Shown: positions 1-11,040, counted from the stretch's first letter. The stretch: 64,000 nt of DNA from Methylobacterium sp. Leaf118 (GCF_920984675.1 NZ_CAKLBV010000006.1:1-64000); one strand, 5' to 3'. Translations and numbers: made by a program. The notes: generated by a model from the sequence alone, not told the origin.

Positions 1-161
1 CGCCCTCCGCCATCGCCCGCGCGCGCTCCGCCGCCGGCCGCGGCCCGCCGCGACGCCACCGGCGACAATTTCTTAACGCATTCGCGTCCGCGTGCTACAC
101 GCCCGCCGTCACCGCTCGCGGTCGCCCTCCCGATTTCCCGGATCTTTTTCAAGAAGCATCG

Positions 162-1586
162 ATGTCGTCACCCGTCGTCACGCGCTTCGCGCCCTCGCCC
201 ACGGGCTACCTCCATATCGGCGGCGCGCGCACGGCCCTGTTCAATTGGCTTTATGCCCGACGCTTCGGCGGCCGGATGCTGCTGCGCATCGAGGACACCG
301 ACCGGGAACGCTCGACCCAGGGCGCCATCGACGCGATCCTGGACGGGATGCGCTGGCTCGGCCTCGATTGGGACGGGGAGGTCATCTACCAGTTCGCCCG
401 CGCGGAGCGGCACCGCGCCGTCGCCGAGAGCCTGCTGGCCGCAGGCCACGCCTATCACTGCTTCGCCACCGCCGAGGAACTGACGCAGATGCGCGAGACG
501 GCCCGCGCCGAGGGCCGGGCGCCGCGCTACGACGGGCGCTGGCGCGATCGCGACCCGGCCGAGGCGCCCGCGGGCGTGAGACCCGTCATCCGGCTGCGCG
601 CCCCCACCGAGGGCGAGACCGTGGTCGAGGATGCGGTCCAGGGGCGTGTCACCTGGGCCAATCGCGATCTCGACGACCTCGTGCTGCTGCGCTCGGACGG
701 GACGCCGACCTACATGCTCGCGGTCGTCGTGGACGACCACGACATGGGCGTCACCCAGGTCATCCGCGGCGACGACCACCTGACCAACGCCGCCCGCCAG
801 AGCCAGATCTACCGCGCGCTGGGCTGGGACGTGCCGGCGATGGCCCATATCCCGCTCATCCACGGTGCGGACGGGGCCAAGCTCTCGAAGCGCCACGGGG
901 CGCTCGGCGTCGAGGAATACCGCGACCGCGGCTACCTGCCGAGTGCACTGCGCAATTACCTGGTCCGGCTGGGCTGGAGCCACGGCGACCAGGAAGTCTT
1001 CTCGACGGACGAGATGATCGCCGCCTTCGACCTGAAGGCGATCGGCCGCTCGGCGGCGCGGTTCGACTTCAACAAGCTCGAGAGCCTGAACGGCCTCTAC
1101 ATCCGCGGCAGCGACGACGCCGCCCTGGCCGACGCCATCGCGACGATCCTCCCGGCCCGCGGCCCGGAGCGCGGCCTGCCGACGAGCCTGACCCCGGAGC
1201 TTCGCGCCACGCTGATCGCGGCGATGCCGGGGCTGAAGGAGCGCGCCAAGACCCTCGTCGAACTCCTCGACAGCGCCTACTACCTCTACGCGCCCCGCCC
1301 GCTCGCCCTCGACGCCAAGGCGGAGGCGCTGCTCGCCGGGGATGCTCCGGAGCGCCTGCGCGCCCTCCTGCCGGCCCTGGAGGCCCTTCCGGACTGGTCG
1401 GCGCCCGCCACCGAGGCGGCGGTGCGGCGTTTCGCGGAAGAGCAGGGCGTCAAGCTCGGGCAGATCGCCCAGCCCCTGCGTGCCGCGCTCACCGGCCGGG
1501 CCACCTCGCCACCGGTCTTCGACGTGCTGGCGGTGCTCGGCCGCGACGAGGCGCTGGCCCGGCTGCGGGACCAGCTGCCGGCGTGA
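162..1586 (+). CDS. gltX: Glutamyl-tRNA synthetase
   Basis: Charges tRNA(Glu) with glutamate in the cytoplasm; in alphaproteobacteria such enzymes may also act on tRNA(Gln). The 474-residue length is normal for the class Ic family. The HIGH-type ATP motif is HIGG at residues 18-21 after FAPSPTG, and the KMSKS-type motif is KLSKR near residue 240. The start fits the usual family N-terminus ([15 protein letters not shown]). It is followed 250 bp later by gltA in the same direction, an arrangement known in Rhizobiales. Nothing is damaged. Identity is certain; whether it is discriminating or non-discriminating cannot be read by eye. Confidence 0.97.
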   Translation: MSSPVVTRFAPSPTGYLHIGGARTALFNWLYARRFGGRMLLRIEDTDRERSTQGAIDAILDGMRWLGLDWDGEVIYQFARAERHRAVAESLLAAGHAYHCFATAEELTQMRETARAEGRAPRYDGRWRDRDPAEAPAGVRPVIRLRAPTEGETVVEDAVQGRVTWANRDLDDLVLLRSDGTPTYMLAVVVDDHDMGVTQVIRGDDHLTNAARQSQIYRALGWDVPAMAHIPLIHGADGAKLSKRHGALGVEEYRDRGYLPSALRNYLVRLGWSHGDQEVFSTDEMIAAFDLKAIGRSAARFDFNKLESLNGLYIRGSDDAALADAIATILPARGPERGLPTSLTPELRATLIAAMPGLKERAKTLVELLDSAYYLYAPRPLALDAKAEALLAGDAPERLRALLPALEALPDWSAPATEAAVRRFAEEQGVKLGQIAQPLRAALTGRATSPPVFDVLAVLGRDEALARLRDQLPA

Positions 1587-1837
1587 CGGCATCGCGCCGG
1601 AGCCCCCTCTCTGCCCGAATCTTGCGGCGGCGCGACGCACCGGACTGACAACTCGGCCCTTTTCTCGCATCTGCGAAGGACGAGGGACAGCGGCCCGTTG
1701 CTGGTCGCCGACCGATCCGCTAACCCGGTATTCCAGTGAGCAGGCGCAGCGCCCCGCTGCGGTGCCACAACGGGGTGGAGGGTCGGTTCGGCCACCGCTC
1801 CGGTGCTGTCCCCGTCGCGAGAAAGGTCCGCGTTCCC

Positions 1838-3127
1838 ATGAGCGCTTCCGCCAGCACCATCATCGTGGGCGACAAACACGTCGAGCTCCCCGTCAAGTCC
1901 GGCACCATCGGTCCCGACGTGGTCGATATCGGTAAACTCTACGCCCAGACCGGCAAGTTCACCTTCGATCCGGGCTTCACCTCGACCGCCTCCTGCGAAT
2001 CGAAGATCACCTATATCGACGGCGACGAGGGCGTGCTGCTCTACCGCGGCTACCCGATCGAACAGCTCGCCGAGCAGGGCGACTTTCTCGAGACCGCCTA
2101 CCTGATGCTGTTCGGCGAGTTGCCGACCGCCGCCCAGAAGGCCGATTTCGACTACCGGGTCACGCGCCACACCATGGTGCACGACCAGATGAACCGCTTC
2201 TTCCAGGGGTTCCGCCGCGACGCCCATCCGATGGCGGTGATGGTGGCCTGCGTCGGCGCGCTCTCGGCCTTCTACCACGACTCGACCGACATCTCGGACG
2301 AGCAGCAGCGGATGATCGCTTCGCTGCGCATGATCGCCAAGATGCCGACCCTGGCGGCGATGGCCTATAAGTATACGATCGGCCAGCCGTTCGTCTATCC
2401 GAAGAACGATCTCGACTACACCTCGAACTTCCTGCGGATGTGTTTCGCGGTGCCGTGCGAAGAATACGTCATCAACCCGATCTATGCCCGCGCGCTGGAC
2501 AAGATTTTCATTCTTCACGCCGATCACGAGCAGAACGCCTCGACCTCGACGGTGCGTCTGGCCGGCTCCTCCGGCGCCAACCCCTTCGCCTGCATCGCCG
2601 CCGGCATCGCCTGCCTGTGGGGTCCGGCCCATGGCGGCGCCAACGAGGCGGCGCTCAAGATGCTCATGGAGATCGGGCATCCCGAGAATGTGCAGAAATA
2701 CGTCGCCAAGGCGAAGGACAAGAACGACCCCTTCCGCCTGATGGGCTTCGGCCATCGGGTCTACAAGAACTACGACCCGCGCGCGCGCATCATGCAGAAG
2801 ACCACCCACGAGGTCCTGAACGAGCTCGGGATCAAGGATGATCTGCTGGAGGTCGCGGTCCAGCTCGAGCAGATCGCCCTCAAGGACGAGTACTTCATCG
2901 AGAAGAAGCTCTACCCGAACATCGACTTCTACTCGGGCATCACCCTCAAGGCGCTCGGCTTCCCGACCTCGATGTTCACGGTGCTGTTCGCGCTGGCCCG
3001 TACCGTTGGTTGGATCGCCCAGTGGGCCGAGATGATCGAGGATCCGTCGCAGAAGATCGGCCGCCCGCGTCAGCTCTATGTCGGCGCCGACCGCCGCGAT
3101 TACGTGGCGATCGGCCAGCGGAGCTGA
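1838..3127 (+). CDS. gltA: Citrate synthase (type II)
   Basis: Condenses oxaloacetate and acetyl-CoA to citrate, the entry step of the TCA cycle. The frame is open further upstream (to 1736), but the ATG at 1838 gives the usual 429 residues, and a GAAAGG ribosome site lies 11 bases before it. The catalytic residues are in place: His265 in [10 protein letters not shown], His306 in GFGHRVYK and Asp363 in NIDFYSG, matching the E. coli triad. The 250-bp gap after gltX probably carries its own promoter. A hairpin follows the stop. Confidence 0.97.
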   Translation: MSASASTIIVGDKHVELPVKSGTIGPDVVDIGKLYAQTGKFTFDPGFTSTASCESKITYIDGDEGVLLYRGYPIEQLAEQGDFLETAYLMLFGELPTAAQKADFDYRVTRHTMVHDQMNRFFQGFRRDAHPMAVMVACVGALSAFYHDSTDISDEQQRMIASLRMIAKMPTLAAMAYKYTIGQPFVYPKNDLDYTSNFLRMCFAVPCEEYVINPIYARALDKIFILHADHEQNASTSTVRLAGSSGANPFACIAAGIACLWGPAHGGANEAALKMLMEIGHPENVQKYVAKAKDKNDPFRLMGFGHRVYKNYDPRARIMQKTTHEVLNELGIKDDLLEVAVQLEQIALKDEYFIEKKLYPNIDFYSGITLKALGFPTSMFTVLFALARTVGWIAQWAEMIEDPSQKIGRPRQLYVGADRRDYVAIGQRS

Positions 3128-3146
3128 ACGGAACGCGGCACACGAA

Positions 3147-3170
3147 GGAACCGGGCGCAATCCCGGTTCC
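3147..3170. terminator. Hairpin between convergent gltA and UPF0178 gene
   Basis: Perfect 9-bp arms GGAACCGGG / CCCGGTTCC with a 6-base loop lie 19 bases after the gltA stop, between convergent genes. There is no U-run, so it is an inferred bidirectional terminator rather than a classic intrinsic one. Confidence 0.5.
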
Positions 3171-3220
3171 TCCTGGGCTCCGCCCTGGACCCGCGCAAGG
3201 TCTGAAGCCGGGGCCGGCGC

Positions 3221-3700
3221 TCAGAGCCCGCGTTCGCGCCGCAGGCGCACCACCGCCCGGTCGAGGGCGCCGAGAAAGGCCGAGCGGTCGCTGCGGGAGA
3301 ACGGCTTCGGCCCGCCGGTGATCGCCCCGGCCTCGCGCAGCTCCTGCATCAGGTTGCGGGTGGCGAGCGCCATGCCGACGGAGGCGTCGGTGAACGCCTT
3401 GCCGGTGGGGCTCAGGGCCGTCGCGCCGGCCTTCACGCAGCGGCTCGCGAGCGGCACGTCCGCCGTGATGACGACGGCGCCGGGGCCGACCCGTTCGGCG
3501 ATCCAGTCGTCGGCGGCGTCGAACCCGTCCCCGACGATCACCCGCTCGATCCAGGGCTCCCGCGGCAGGTTCAGGACGCTGTTCGAGACGACGAAGACGT
3601 GGAGCCCGTAGCGGCCGGCCACGCGAAACACCTCGTCCTTGACCGGACAGGCATCGGCATCGACGTAGATCCGGATCGGCTCCGGCGCGGCCGCGCTCAT
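3221..3700 (-). CDS. UPF0178 (YaiI/YqxD) family protein
   Basis: 159 residues that match the UPF0178 family throughout: the N-terminal [13 protein letters not shown] signature with conserved acidic residues, then SNSVLNLP, a VITADVPLA segment and a C-terminal [15 protein letters not shown] stretch. The family resembles PIN/NYN-type nuclease folds, but no activity is established, so a nuclease role is only inference. Its start overlaps the lpxB stop by 4 bases (ATGA type), so it is probably translated as the last gene of the fabZ-lpxA-lpxI-lpxB operon, although nothing ties it to lipid A. Confidence 0.9.
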   Translation of the reverse strand: MSAAAPEPIRIYVDADACPVKDEVFRVAGRYGLHVFVVSNSVLNLPREPWIERVIVGDGFDAADDWIAERVGPGAVVITADVPLASRCVKAGATALSPTGKAFTDASVGMALATRNLMQELREAGAITGGPKPFSRSDRSAFLGALDRAVVRLRRERGL

Positions 3701-4860
3701 GCCGACCGCCGCGCCGCGAGCACGATCCGGGCGGCGGCCCGGCTCGGCTCCTCGTCCCCGGGCAGCCGCATGAGGCTATCGATGCGGCCGAGCGCGTCGA
3801 GCTGCGCGCGGCGGGCCGGGCCGCCGGCCATCAGCGGCGCCAGCGTGTCGGCCAGGCGCTCGGGCGTACACTCGGCCTGTACGAATTCCGGCATGGCGTT
3901 CTCGGCGAGGATCAGGTTCGGCAGCACGATCGTCGGCACCTGGATCAGGCGGCGGGCGATGACCTCCTCGACCCGCGAGACCTTGTAGGCCACCACCATC
4001 GGCACGCCGGACAGGGCGAGTTCGAGGGTCACGGTGCCCGAGGCCGCGAGCGCCGCGCGCGCTCTCCGGAAGGTCGCGTATTTGGCGGCCTCGCCATGGA
4101 CGATGCGGGGGTGCCGCTCCCAGGCAACCGCGAGCCGCTCGATCAGGGCCTTGTGGCGGTTGACCGCCGGCAGCTCGATCTCGAACGGGCCGACGCGCTT
4201 GGCGAGTTCGGCGATCGTGCGCCCGAAGACCGGCATCAGCCGCTCGATCTCCGAGCGGCGCGATCCCGGCAGCACCGCGAGGACGGGCGGGCGCCCCTCG
4301 CGGACGGCTTGTTCTGCGGGCGAGGGGCGAAGCTCGGCCAGCCGCTCGATCAGGGGGTGGCCGACATAGGAGCAGGGCGGGCCGCCGAGCCGGCGATGCG
4401 CCTCCGGCTCGAACGGCAGCAGGGCGAGCACGTGGTCGATGAAGGGCACCATGCCCTTGGCCCGCCACGGCCGCCAGGCCCAGACGCTCGGCGAGACGTA
4501 GTCCACGATCGGCAGATCGGGCAGCCGCCGGCGCACCCGGGTCGCGACCGCATGGGTGAAGCCCGGACTGTCGATGATGACGAGGACGTCGGGCTGGGCC
4601 GCCACCACCGCGTCCACGGTCTCGCGGATGCGGCGCAACAGCGTGCGGGCCCGCGCCAGCACCGGCAGGTAGCCCATCACCGCCACGTCATCGATGGGAA
4701 AGAGCGAGGCGAAGCCCTCCGCCGCCATGGCCTCGCCGCCGACGCCGCCGAGCCTCGGCGGCTCGGGCGAGAGGGCGCGCAGGGCGCGAATCAGCTTGGC
4801 GCCGAGCTGGTCGCCGGAATCCTCGCCCGCCACGAGCCAGAGGGTCGTGTGACCGGTCAC
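3697..4860 (-). CDS. lpxB: Lipid-A-disaccharide synthase
   Basis: GT19-family glycosyltransferase that joins UDP-2,3-diacylglucosamine and lipid X to form the lipid A disaccharide at the inner face of the inner membrane. Begins at a GTG (4860) that overlaps the lpxI stop in a GTGA junction, giving 387 residues, the usual length; the longer open frame upstream is rejected. Seen: N-terminal [13 protein letters not shown], the YVSPSVWAW segment, LPGSRRSEI and the C-terminal [11 protein letters not shown] block, all family hallmarks. Translational coupling to lpxI is clear. Confidence 0.96.
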   Translation of the reverse strand: MTGHTTLWLVAGEDSGDQLGAKLIRALRALSPEPPRLGGVGGEAMAAEGFASLFPIDDVAVMGYLPVLARARTLLRRIRETVDAVVAAQPDVLVIIDSPGFTHAVATRVRRRLPDLPIVDYVSPSVWAWRPWRAKGMVPFIDHVLALLPFEPEAHRRLGGPPCSYVGHPLIERLAELRPSPAEQAVREGRPPVLAVLPGSRRSEIERLMPVFGRTIAELAKRVGPFEIELPAVNRHKALIERLAVAWERHPRIVHGEAAKYATFRRARAALAASGTVTLELALSGVPMVVAYKVSRVEEVIARRLIQVPTIVLPNLILAENAMPEFVQAECTPERLADTLAPLMAGGPARRAQLDALGRIDSLMRLPGDEEPSRAAARIVLAARRSA

Positions 4861-5705
4861 GGGGTCACCTCCAAGCCGATCAGGAAGAGCCCGGCCGCAT
4901 CCGCCGCCGCCACCGTCCGTTCCACATCGATCACCAGCGTGTGGCTGGCTCCGATGGCGAGGCCGGCGCAGCCCGCGGCGGCGGCCCGGTCGATGGTGCG
5001 CGGGCCGATCGCCGGCAGGTCGATGCGCAGGTCCTGGCCGAGCTTGGGCAGTTTGACGAGGACCGCGCCGAGGCCCGCCGTGCCGTAGCCGAAGGGTTTG
5101 CGCAGGAGCGTCCGGGCCCGGGCGAGCATCCGGTCGGTGCCCTCGGGGCCCTCCACGGCGATCACACGCTCGGCCGTGACCACCGCCGCCTGGCCGACAT
5201 CGAACGGGCTGAGGGCGGCCAGCATAGCGCGGCCGGTGGCGATCGACCGCTCCGCCTCTTGGTCCGGGGCGTGCCGACCGAGGCGGCCGGCCTGGCCGAG
5301 CAAATCGGGGGCGACCTCGTGCACGCCGAGCACCCGGTGGCCGTTCTCCTCCAGCAGCGCCAGGACGGCGCGCAGGAGGCGGTCGTCGCCGCCCGCCAGC
5401 GCGCGCAGGATGTCGCGGTTGCGCACGGCGTGCGCGGCGTTGAGGAGCGCCGCCGGGCTCGGACGGGCGACGCTGCCGGCCGGCACCACCGCCTCGGGCG
5501 CCCAGGCCTTCAGGATGCGCAGGGTGCCCGGGATGTCGAGGAGATCGACCACCGCGTCGGCGCGCCGCCGCATCGCCCGCTCGGTGAAGCCGCGCACGGC
5601 CAGCACCCGGAAGGGCCGTCCGGCCCGGTCGAGCGAGGCCGCGACGAGTTCCGGCAGGCGGCCCGCCCCTGCCACCAGGGCCAGGGGCCCGGCGGTCGCG
5701 TCCAC
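4857..5705 (-). CDS. lpxI: UDP-2,3-diacylglucosamine pyrophosphatase LpxI
   Basis: DUF1009-family enzyme that replaces LpxH in alphaproteobacteria: it hydrolyses UDP-2,3-diacylglucosamine to lipid X, the substrate of the adjacent LpxB. 282 residues, normal length. The N-terminal LALVAGAGRLPE motif and the C-terminal block LPAIGPRTID...GLAIGASHTLVID are characteristic of the family. The stop overlaps the lpxB GTG and the start is 3 bases after the lpxA stop, so the three genes are one translational unit. Confidence 0.95.
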   Translation of the reverse strand: MDATAGPLALVAGAGRLPELVAASLDRAGRPFRVLAVRGFTERAMRRRADAVVDLLDIPGTLRILKAWAPEAVVPAGSVARPSPAALLNAAHAVRNRDILRALAGGDDRLLRAVLALLEENGHRVLGVHEVAPDLLGQAGRLGRHAPDQEAERSIATGRAMLAALSPFDVGQAAVVTAERVIAVEGPEGTDRMLARARTLLRKPFGYGTAGLGAVLVKLPKLGQDLRIDLPAIGPRTIDRAAAAGCAGLAIGASHTLVIDVERTVAAADAAGLFLIGLEVTP

Positions 5706-5708
5706 CGC

Positions 5709-6515
5709 TCAGAGCGCCGCGGCGACGGGGCGCGGCGTGCAGATCGAGCGCTTGCCGCCCTCGCGGATAAAGGCCAGCACCTCGTGGATGGCCGGATGGG
5801 TGTCGAACTCGGTGGCCACGTCCTCGACGCGCTCCATCAGGGTGCCCTCCTGCGCGAAGAGCAGGCGGTAGGCACGGCGCAGGGCGTGGATGTCCTCGCG
5901 GGAGAAGCCGCGGCGCTGCAGGCCGATGATGTTGAGCCCCGAGAGATAGGCGCGGTTGCCGAGCACCATCCCATAGGGAATGCAGTCGTTCTCGAGGCCG
6001 GACAGGCCGCCGACGAAGGCGTGGTCGCCCACCCGGGCGAACTGGATCACCGCCGCGCCGCCGCCCAGGATCGCGTAATTGCCGACCGTGCAGTGACCGG
6101 CGAGCATGACGTTGTTGGAGAAGACGACGTGGTCGCCGACCCGGCAATCATGGCCGACATGACTGTTGGCCAGGAAGGCGCAGTGGTTGCCGACCGTGGT
6201 GGTCAGCCCGCCGCCGGCCGTCCCGGGATTCATGGTGACGCCCTCGCGGATCAGGCAATCCGAGCCCACGGTGAGCGTCGAGGGCTCGCCGCGATACTTC
6301 AGATCCTGCGGCGGATGGCCGATCGAGGCGAAGGGATAGATCTTCGTGCGCGCCCCGATCGTCGTGGCGCCCGCGATGACCACGTGGCTGATGAGCTCGC
6401 AGCCGTCGCCCAGGCTCACCTCGGGGCCGACATGGCAGAAGGGGCCGATCCGCACGCCCTCGCCGAGGCGGGCGCCGGGTTCGACGATGCTGCTCGGATG
6501 AATGCCGTCCTGCAC
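5709..6515 (-). CDS. lpxA: UDP-N-acetylglucosamine acyltransferase
   Basis: First enzyme of lipid A synthesis: 3-O-acylation of UDP-GlcNAc by a left-handed beta-helix trimer. The first ~190 residues are hexapeptide repeats, and a C-terminal helical domain follows. The catalytic histidine is His122 in HVGHDC (His125 in E. coli). Two in-frame GTG codons compete as start (6524 and 6515). The ribosome site GAGGAG sits 8 bases before the GTG at 6515 but touches the one at 6524, so 6515 is preferred (268 residues). Lies directly behind fabZ. Confidence 0.95.
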   Translation of the reverse strand: MQDGIHPSSIVEPGARLGEGVRIGPFCHVGPEVSLGDGCELISHVVIAGATTIGARTKIYPFASIGHPPQDLKYRGEPSTLTVGSDCLIREGVTMNPGTAGGGLTTTVGNHCAFLANSHVGHDCRVGDHVVFSNNVMLAGHCTVGNYAILGGGAAVIQFARVGDHAFVGGLSGLENDCIPYGMVLGNRAYLSGLNIIGLQRRGFSREDIHALRRAYRLLFAQEGTLMERVEDVATEFDTHPAIHEVLAFIREGGKRSICTPRPVAAAL

Positions 6516-6520
6516 CGGGC

Positions 6521-6997
6521 TCACTCCTCGGTCACCAGCATGGCACCGATCTCGGCCTCGGCGACCAGCACGCCGTCGACGCGGGCCTCGCCGCGGAACC
6601 ACCACATGGTCTTGCGCTGCTTCATCTTGGTCATGTGCAGCCGCACCTGATCGCCGGGGACCACCGGCTTGCGGAACTTGCACTTGTCGATCGTCATGAA
6701 GAAGACCTGCTTGGTCTTCAGCTCCGCCGCCTTTTCGCCGATGACGTGGCGGCAGCAGATCGCGCCGGCGGTCTGGGCCATGGCCTCGATCAGGAGCACG
6801 CCCGGAAACACCGGCATCCCGGGAAAGTGCCCGGTGAATTGCGGCTCGTTGGCGGTGACGTTCTTGATGCCGATGCAACTCTCGTCGCCGTCGATCTCGA
6901 TGATCTTGTCGATCATCAGGAACGGATAGCGGTGCGGCAGCAACTCCAGAACTTTCTGGATATCGGCCGATCCCAGCTCCCGCGGCGTCTCGCTCAT
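6521..6997 (-). CDS. fabZ: (3R)-hydroxyacyl-ACP dehydratase
   Basis: Dehydrates hydroxyacyl-ACP in fatty acid elongation; it competes with LpxA for hydroxymyristoyl-ACP, which explains the shared operon. 158 residues from the ATG at 6997 (an upstream in-frame TTG at 7006 is less likely because GGGGAG is too close to it). Catalytic His57 is in [12 protein letters not shown] and Glu71 in LLIEAMAQ. The stop is 6 bases from the lpxA GTG. The usual upstream neighbours of this cluster (lpxD, bamA) are not present; the next gene upstream is moeA. Confidence 0.96.
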   Translation of the reverse strand: MSETPRELGSADIQKVLELLPHRYPFLMIDKIIEIDGDESCIGIKNVTANEPQFTGHFPGMPVFPGVLLIEAMAQTAGAICCRHVIGEKAAELKTKQVFFMTIDKCKFRKPVVPGDQVRLHMTKMKQRKTMWWFRGEARVDGVLVAEAEIGAMLVTEE

Positions 6998-7153
6998 CGG
7001 TCCCAACGCTCCCCGCTCAACGCCTCTGCGGCGGCCGTTGCCGCCCCGACCCGGTGACCCTGTCCGGTGAAGGCCGCCTCTTCGGCAGAAAATCGGGCGG
7101 ATGCAAGACTTTTACGCCAGCCGCCGTACGGGCCGGGCCCAAGCCGGCTCCGA

Positions 7154-8383
7154 TCAGACGATGCGCCGGTCGAGCCGGAGGATGCGGCAGGGCTCTCCCG
7201 CCCGCGCCGCGGGGGCGTGGGGCGGGCGGATCAACAGGGCCTCGCTGGTCCCGAGGACGGCCAGCATCGAGGAATCCTGGCGGTTCTCGGGGTGGGCCAC
7301 GGGCAGCCGGTCCGGCGCCGTCTCGAGATGGGCGCGCAGGTAATCCTGGCGCCCGTCGTTCTCGGGCAGATCGCGCCCGAGCAGGGCCGGCTCGCTGCGG
7401 TCGGCCCCCGCGCCGGGATCGCCGAGCAGAGCCCGGATCGCCGGCACCACGAACAGCAGGCCGCAGACGATCGAGGAAACCGGATTGCCGGGCAGGCCGA
7501 TCACCGTCATGCCCCCGAGCCGCCCGTGCATCAGCGGCTTGCCGGGGCGCAGCGCCACCCGCCAGAAGCCGAGTTCGAGCCCCTCGTCGCGCAGGGCGGC
7601 CTGGACGAGGTCGTGGTCGCCGACGGAGGCGCCCCCCAGCGTGACGAGGAGGTCGGTCTCCGCCGCGCGGGCGCGCCCGACCGCCTCCCGCAGCGCGCCC
7701 CTATCGTCGGCGGCGATGCCGAAGTCGATCGCCTCGGCTCCCGCTTCCGTCGCGAGCGCCGCGAGAGCGAGGCCGTTCGAGGCCACGATCTGGTCCCAGG
7801 CGGGCGTCGCGCCCGGGCGCACCAATTCGTCGCCGGTGGCGATCACCGCGACGCGGGGCCTGCGCCGCACCGGCAGCTCCGCGTGGCCGGCCGCCGCCGC
7901 GAGGGCGAGGCGGCGGGCCTCGAGGGTGTCCCCGGCCCGCAGCAGGACCTGCCCTTGCGAGAAATCGAGTCCGGCCCGGCGCAGGAAGCGTCCGGCGGCG
8001 ACGGGTTCGCGGGCGATCACCGTGTCGCCGTCGGCCTCGGCGTTCTCCTGGATCAGGATCGCGTCGGCGCCCTCCGGCACGGGGGCGCCGGTAAAGATGC
8101 GCACCGCCTCGCCGGGCGCGATCGTCCCGGCATGGCCGTGACCGGCGGCACTGGTGCCGACCAGCCGCAGGCGCGCCGGGATCGCGGCGAGGTCGGCGGC
8201 GCGCACGGCGTAGCCGTCCATGGCGGAAGCCGGGAAGGGGGGCTGGGTGCGGGTCGCGCCGAGATCGGCGGCGAGGGTGCGGCCGGCCCCCTGCGCGACA
8301 GGCACGGTCTCCGCCGCGACGGGGCCGGGGATGGCGGCGAGGATCCGCGCGAGGGCTTCGGCGACGGGGAGGAGAGAGGTCAT
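7154..8383 (-). CDS. moeA: Molybdopterin molybdenumtransferase
   Basis: Inserts molybdate into adenylylated molybdopterin in the cytoplasm. 409 residues, the expected size. Seen: PPFPASAMDGYAV near residues 48-60, VRIFTGAPVPEGAD, the MoCF-biosynthesis domain with IATGDEL and LVTLGGASVGDHD, then PGKPLMHG and GLPGNPVSS. It is the last gene of the leftward ppiD-trp-moa run, 73 bp behind moaC, so it may be read through from there. Downstream it runs into the fabZ side with only 156 bp between. Confidence 0.96.
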   Translation of the reverse strand: MTSLLPVAEALARILAAIPGPVAAETVPVAQGAGRTLAADLGATRTQPPFPASAMDGYAVRAADLAAIPARLRLVGTSAAGHGHAGTIAPGEAVRIFTGAPVPEGADAILIQENAEADGDTVIAREPVAAGRFLRRAGLDFSQGQVLLRAGDTLEARRLALAAAAGHAELPVRRRPRVAVIATGDELVRPGATPAWDQIVASNGLALAALATEAGAEAIDFGIAADDRGALREAVGRARAAETDLLVTLGGASVGDHDLVQAALRDEGLELGFWRVALRPGKPLMHGRLGGMTVIGLPGNPVSSIVCGLLFVVPAIRALLGDPGAGADRSEPALLGRDLPENDGRQDYLRAHLETAPDRLPVAHPENRQDSSMLAVLGTSEALLIRPPHAPAARAGEPCRILRLDRRIV

Positions 8384-8456
8384 GGACGCGGCCTCACGCG
8401 GCCCGCCCGCGTCGTCCTCGGCCTGGGTGGGGGCGGGGCGACAGGCCGCGGCCGGC

Positions 8457-8944
<488 letters not shown>

Positions 8945-8948
<4 letters not shown>

Positions 8949-9793
8949 GGCGCCGCGTCCCCGAACAGCAGCGCCCGCGTCGCGGCGGTCACGTCGGCCT
9001 GCCGCATCAAACTCTCGCCGACGAGGATCGTGTTCAGGCCGTGGGCGCGCAGCCGCGCCACGTCGGCATGGCCGCCGATGCCGCTCTCGGCCACCGCGAT
9101 GCGATCCTCGGGGATGCCGGGCTTGAGGCGGATCGCCGTCTCGAACGAGACGTCGAAGGTCTTGAGGTTGCGGTTGTTGATGCCGACCAGGGCGGTGCCG
9201 AGGGGCAGGGCCCGCGCCAGCTCCGCGGCATCGTGGACCTCCACCAGCACGTCCATGCCGAGATCATGCGCCGTCTCCGTGAGGGCGGCGGCCTCCGCGT
9301 CGTCGAGGCAGGCCATGATCACGAGCACGCAATCCGCGCCCCAGGCCCGCGCCTCGAACACCTGATAGGGCTCGAACAGGAAATCCTTTCGCAGGACCGG
9401 CAGCGCACAGGCGGCGCGCGCCTCGACCAGGTATTCCGGCGCCCCCTGGAAGGAGGGCGTGTCGGTCAGGACCGAGAGGCAGGTGGCGCCGCCCTCGGCA
9501 TAGGCCCTGGCCAGTGTCGCGGGGTCGAAATCGGCGCGGATCAGGCCCTTGGAGGGCGAGGCCTTCTTGATCTCGGCGATCAGCGCCGGACGGCCCTCCG
9601 CCACATGGGCCCGGATCGCCTCGGCGAAGCCGCGGGGTGGGGCGGCGCGGGCAACGCGCTTCTCCAATGTGGCGAGCGGCACGCGCAGCTGCGCCTCGGC
9701 GACCTCGCGGCGCTTGTAGGCCTCGATCCGGGCGAGCACGTTGGCGCGGTCGGGCGTCGGGCTCGCGATCACGTCGGCCACGATGTCGTCCAT
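8945..9793 (-). CDS. trpC: Indole-3-glycerol phosphate synthase
   Basis: Fourth step of tryptophan synthesis (CdRP to indole-3-glycerol phosphate), a TIM barrel of 282 residues. The ATG at 9793 has GAGGA about 7 bases upstream and gives the usual [10 protein letters not shown]-terminus; an upstream Met at 9832 is rejected. Catalytic-site segments [19 protein letters not shown] and GINNRNL are intact. Separate from trpF, as in most alphaproteobacteria. Overlaps moaC downstream; 31 bp after trpD. Confidence 0.96.
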
Positions 9794-9824
9794 CGGTTCA
9801 TCCTCGGCGCCTGAGCGGCCTCTA

Positions 9825-10838
9825 TCACGCATTGGAGACGGCGACGAGGCGCGCCAGCGTCGCCCGCGCCGCCCCTGATTCGATCGCGCTCTGCGCCCGG
9901 GCGACGCCCTCCGCGAGGGTGCCGACGGCCCCCGCCACGACGAGGCCCGCCGCCGCGTTCAGCACGGCGATGTCGCGATAGGCGGTGGGCGCGCCTTCCA
10001 GCACGGCGCGGAGCGCGGCGGCGTTGTGGTCGGGATCGCCCCCACGCAGATCCTCGAGGGTCGCCAGCTTCACGCCGACCTCGCGCGGATCGACGGTGAA
10101 GCGTCGCATCGCGCCGTCTTCGAGGGCGACGACGGCGGTGGGGCCGGTCGTGGTGATCTCGTCGAGCCCGTCGGCGCCGTGCACGGTCCAGACCCGGCGG
10201 CTGCCGAGTTGCCCCAGCACCCGGGTCAGCGGCTCGGCCCAGGTGGGACGCGACACGCCGAAGACCTGCGCGGTCACGCCCGCCGGGTTCGAGAGCGGCC
10301 CGAGCATGTTGAAGATCGTGCGGAACGGCAGCTCGGAGCGCACCGGCGCGACGTGGCGCATGGCGCCGTGATGGGTCTGTGCGAACATGAAGCACAGGCC
10401 GGCCTCCGCGAGGCAGCGCGCCAGGGCGTCGGGCGGCAGGCCGATCTTCACGCCCAAAGCCGCCAGCACGTCGGCGGCGCCCGAGCGGGAGGTCGCGGCG
10501 CGGTTGCCGTGCTTGGCCACCGGCACCCCGCAGGCGGCGGTGACGATCGCGGCCAGCGTCGAGACGTTGTAGCTGCCCGAATGGTCCCCGCCGGTGCCGA
10601 CGATGTCGATGGCGCCGTCCGGGCCTGCGACGGGCAGCATCCTGGCCCGCATCGCCGAGACCGCCCCCACGATCTCGTCCTCGCTCTCGCCGCGCACCGC
10701 AAGCGCCGTGAGGAAGGCGGCGGCCTGGACCGGCGTGACCGCGCCGGAGAGCAGATCGTCGAAGGCGGCGCGGGCCTGATCGCGGGTCAGCGCGGTGCCG
10801 GCGGCCACGGTGGCGAGGTGGGGTTTGAAGGAATCCAT
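9825..10838 (-). CDS. trpD: Anthranilate phosphoribosyltransferase
   Basis: Transfers phosphoribose from PRPP to anthranilate. 337 residues from the ATG at 10838; the open frame continues upstream to 10964 but that stretch is repeat sequence and not protein-like. The PRPP site [17 protein letters not shown] and the anthranilate-binding [21 protein letters not shown] region (ending near residue 120) are seen. A 200-bp gap with a palindromic repeat separates it from trpG. Confidence 0.96.
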   Translation of the reverse strand: MDSFKPHLATVAAGTALTRDQARAAFDDLLSGAVTPVQAAAFLTALAVRGESEDEIVGAVSAMRARMLPVAGPDGAIDIVGTGGDHSGSYNVSTLAAIVTAACGVPVAKHGNRAATSRSGAADVLAALGVKIGLPPDALARCLAEAGLCFMFAQTHHGAMRHVAPVRSELPFRTIFNMLGPLSNPAGVTAQVFGVSRPTWAEPLTRVLGQLGSRRVWTVHGADGLDEITTTGPTAVVALEDGAMRRFTVDPREVGVKLATLEDLRGGDPDHNAAALRAVLEGAPTAYRDIAVLNAAAGLVVAGAVGTLAEGVARAQSAIESGAARATLARLVAVSNA

Positions 10839-10858
10839 GGGTGTCGGGCTCTGCTCAA

Positions 10859-11010
10859 CCCCTCGCCCCTCCGCCGGAGAGGGTGGCCCTCGCGTCAGCG
10901 AGGGTCGGGTGAGGGGAGCGCCGCCTTCGGATGGACCTGAGCCGGCCCCTCTCCCGCCTCGCATCCGCGAGGCACCCTCCCCCGCAGAGGGGGGAGGGAG
11001 GAGGGTCGTG
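10859..11010. repeat. Palindromic intergenic repeat cluster between trpG and trpD
   Basis: Several nested inverted repeats occupy almost the whole gap: CCCTCGCGTCAGCGAGGG, CCTCGCATCCGCGAGG and a C-run/G-run stem near 10976-11005. The style is that of dispersed REP/BIME-like units common between genes in high-GC alphaproteobacteria. It would form strong hairpins in the trp transcript and could attenuate or stabilise the mRNA; that role is inference. Confidence 0.65.
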
Positions 11011-11040
11011 TCGCGTCAATGCACGGCGAGGCCGTGCTTG

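Noticed and set aside
1-161. Possible start of a leftward gene (ATG on the minus strand at 13) at the left edge
   Set aside because: Only four codons are visible and there is no clear ribosome site. comEC would fit the usual neighbourhood but cannot be supported from this sequence.
92-1670. Long open frames on both strands overlapping gltX
   Set aside because: Arg/Pro/Ala-rich translations with no domain; typical antisense and out-of-frame openness of high-GC DNA over a certain gene.
10448-11010. CRISPR-like look of the palindromic repeats near trpD/trpG
   Set aside because: The units are nested hairpins without regular spacing or unique spacers, and no cas gene is present.
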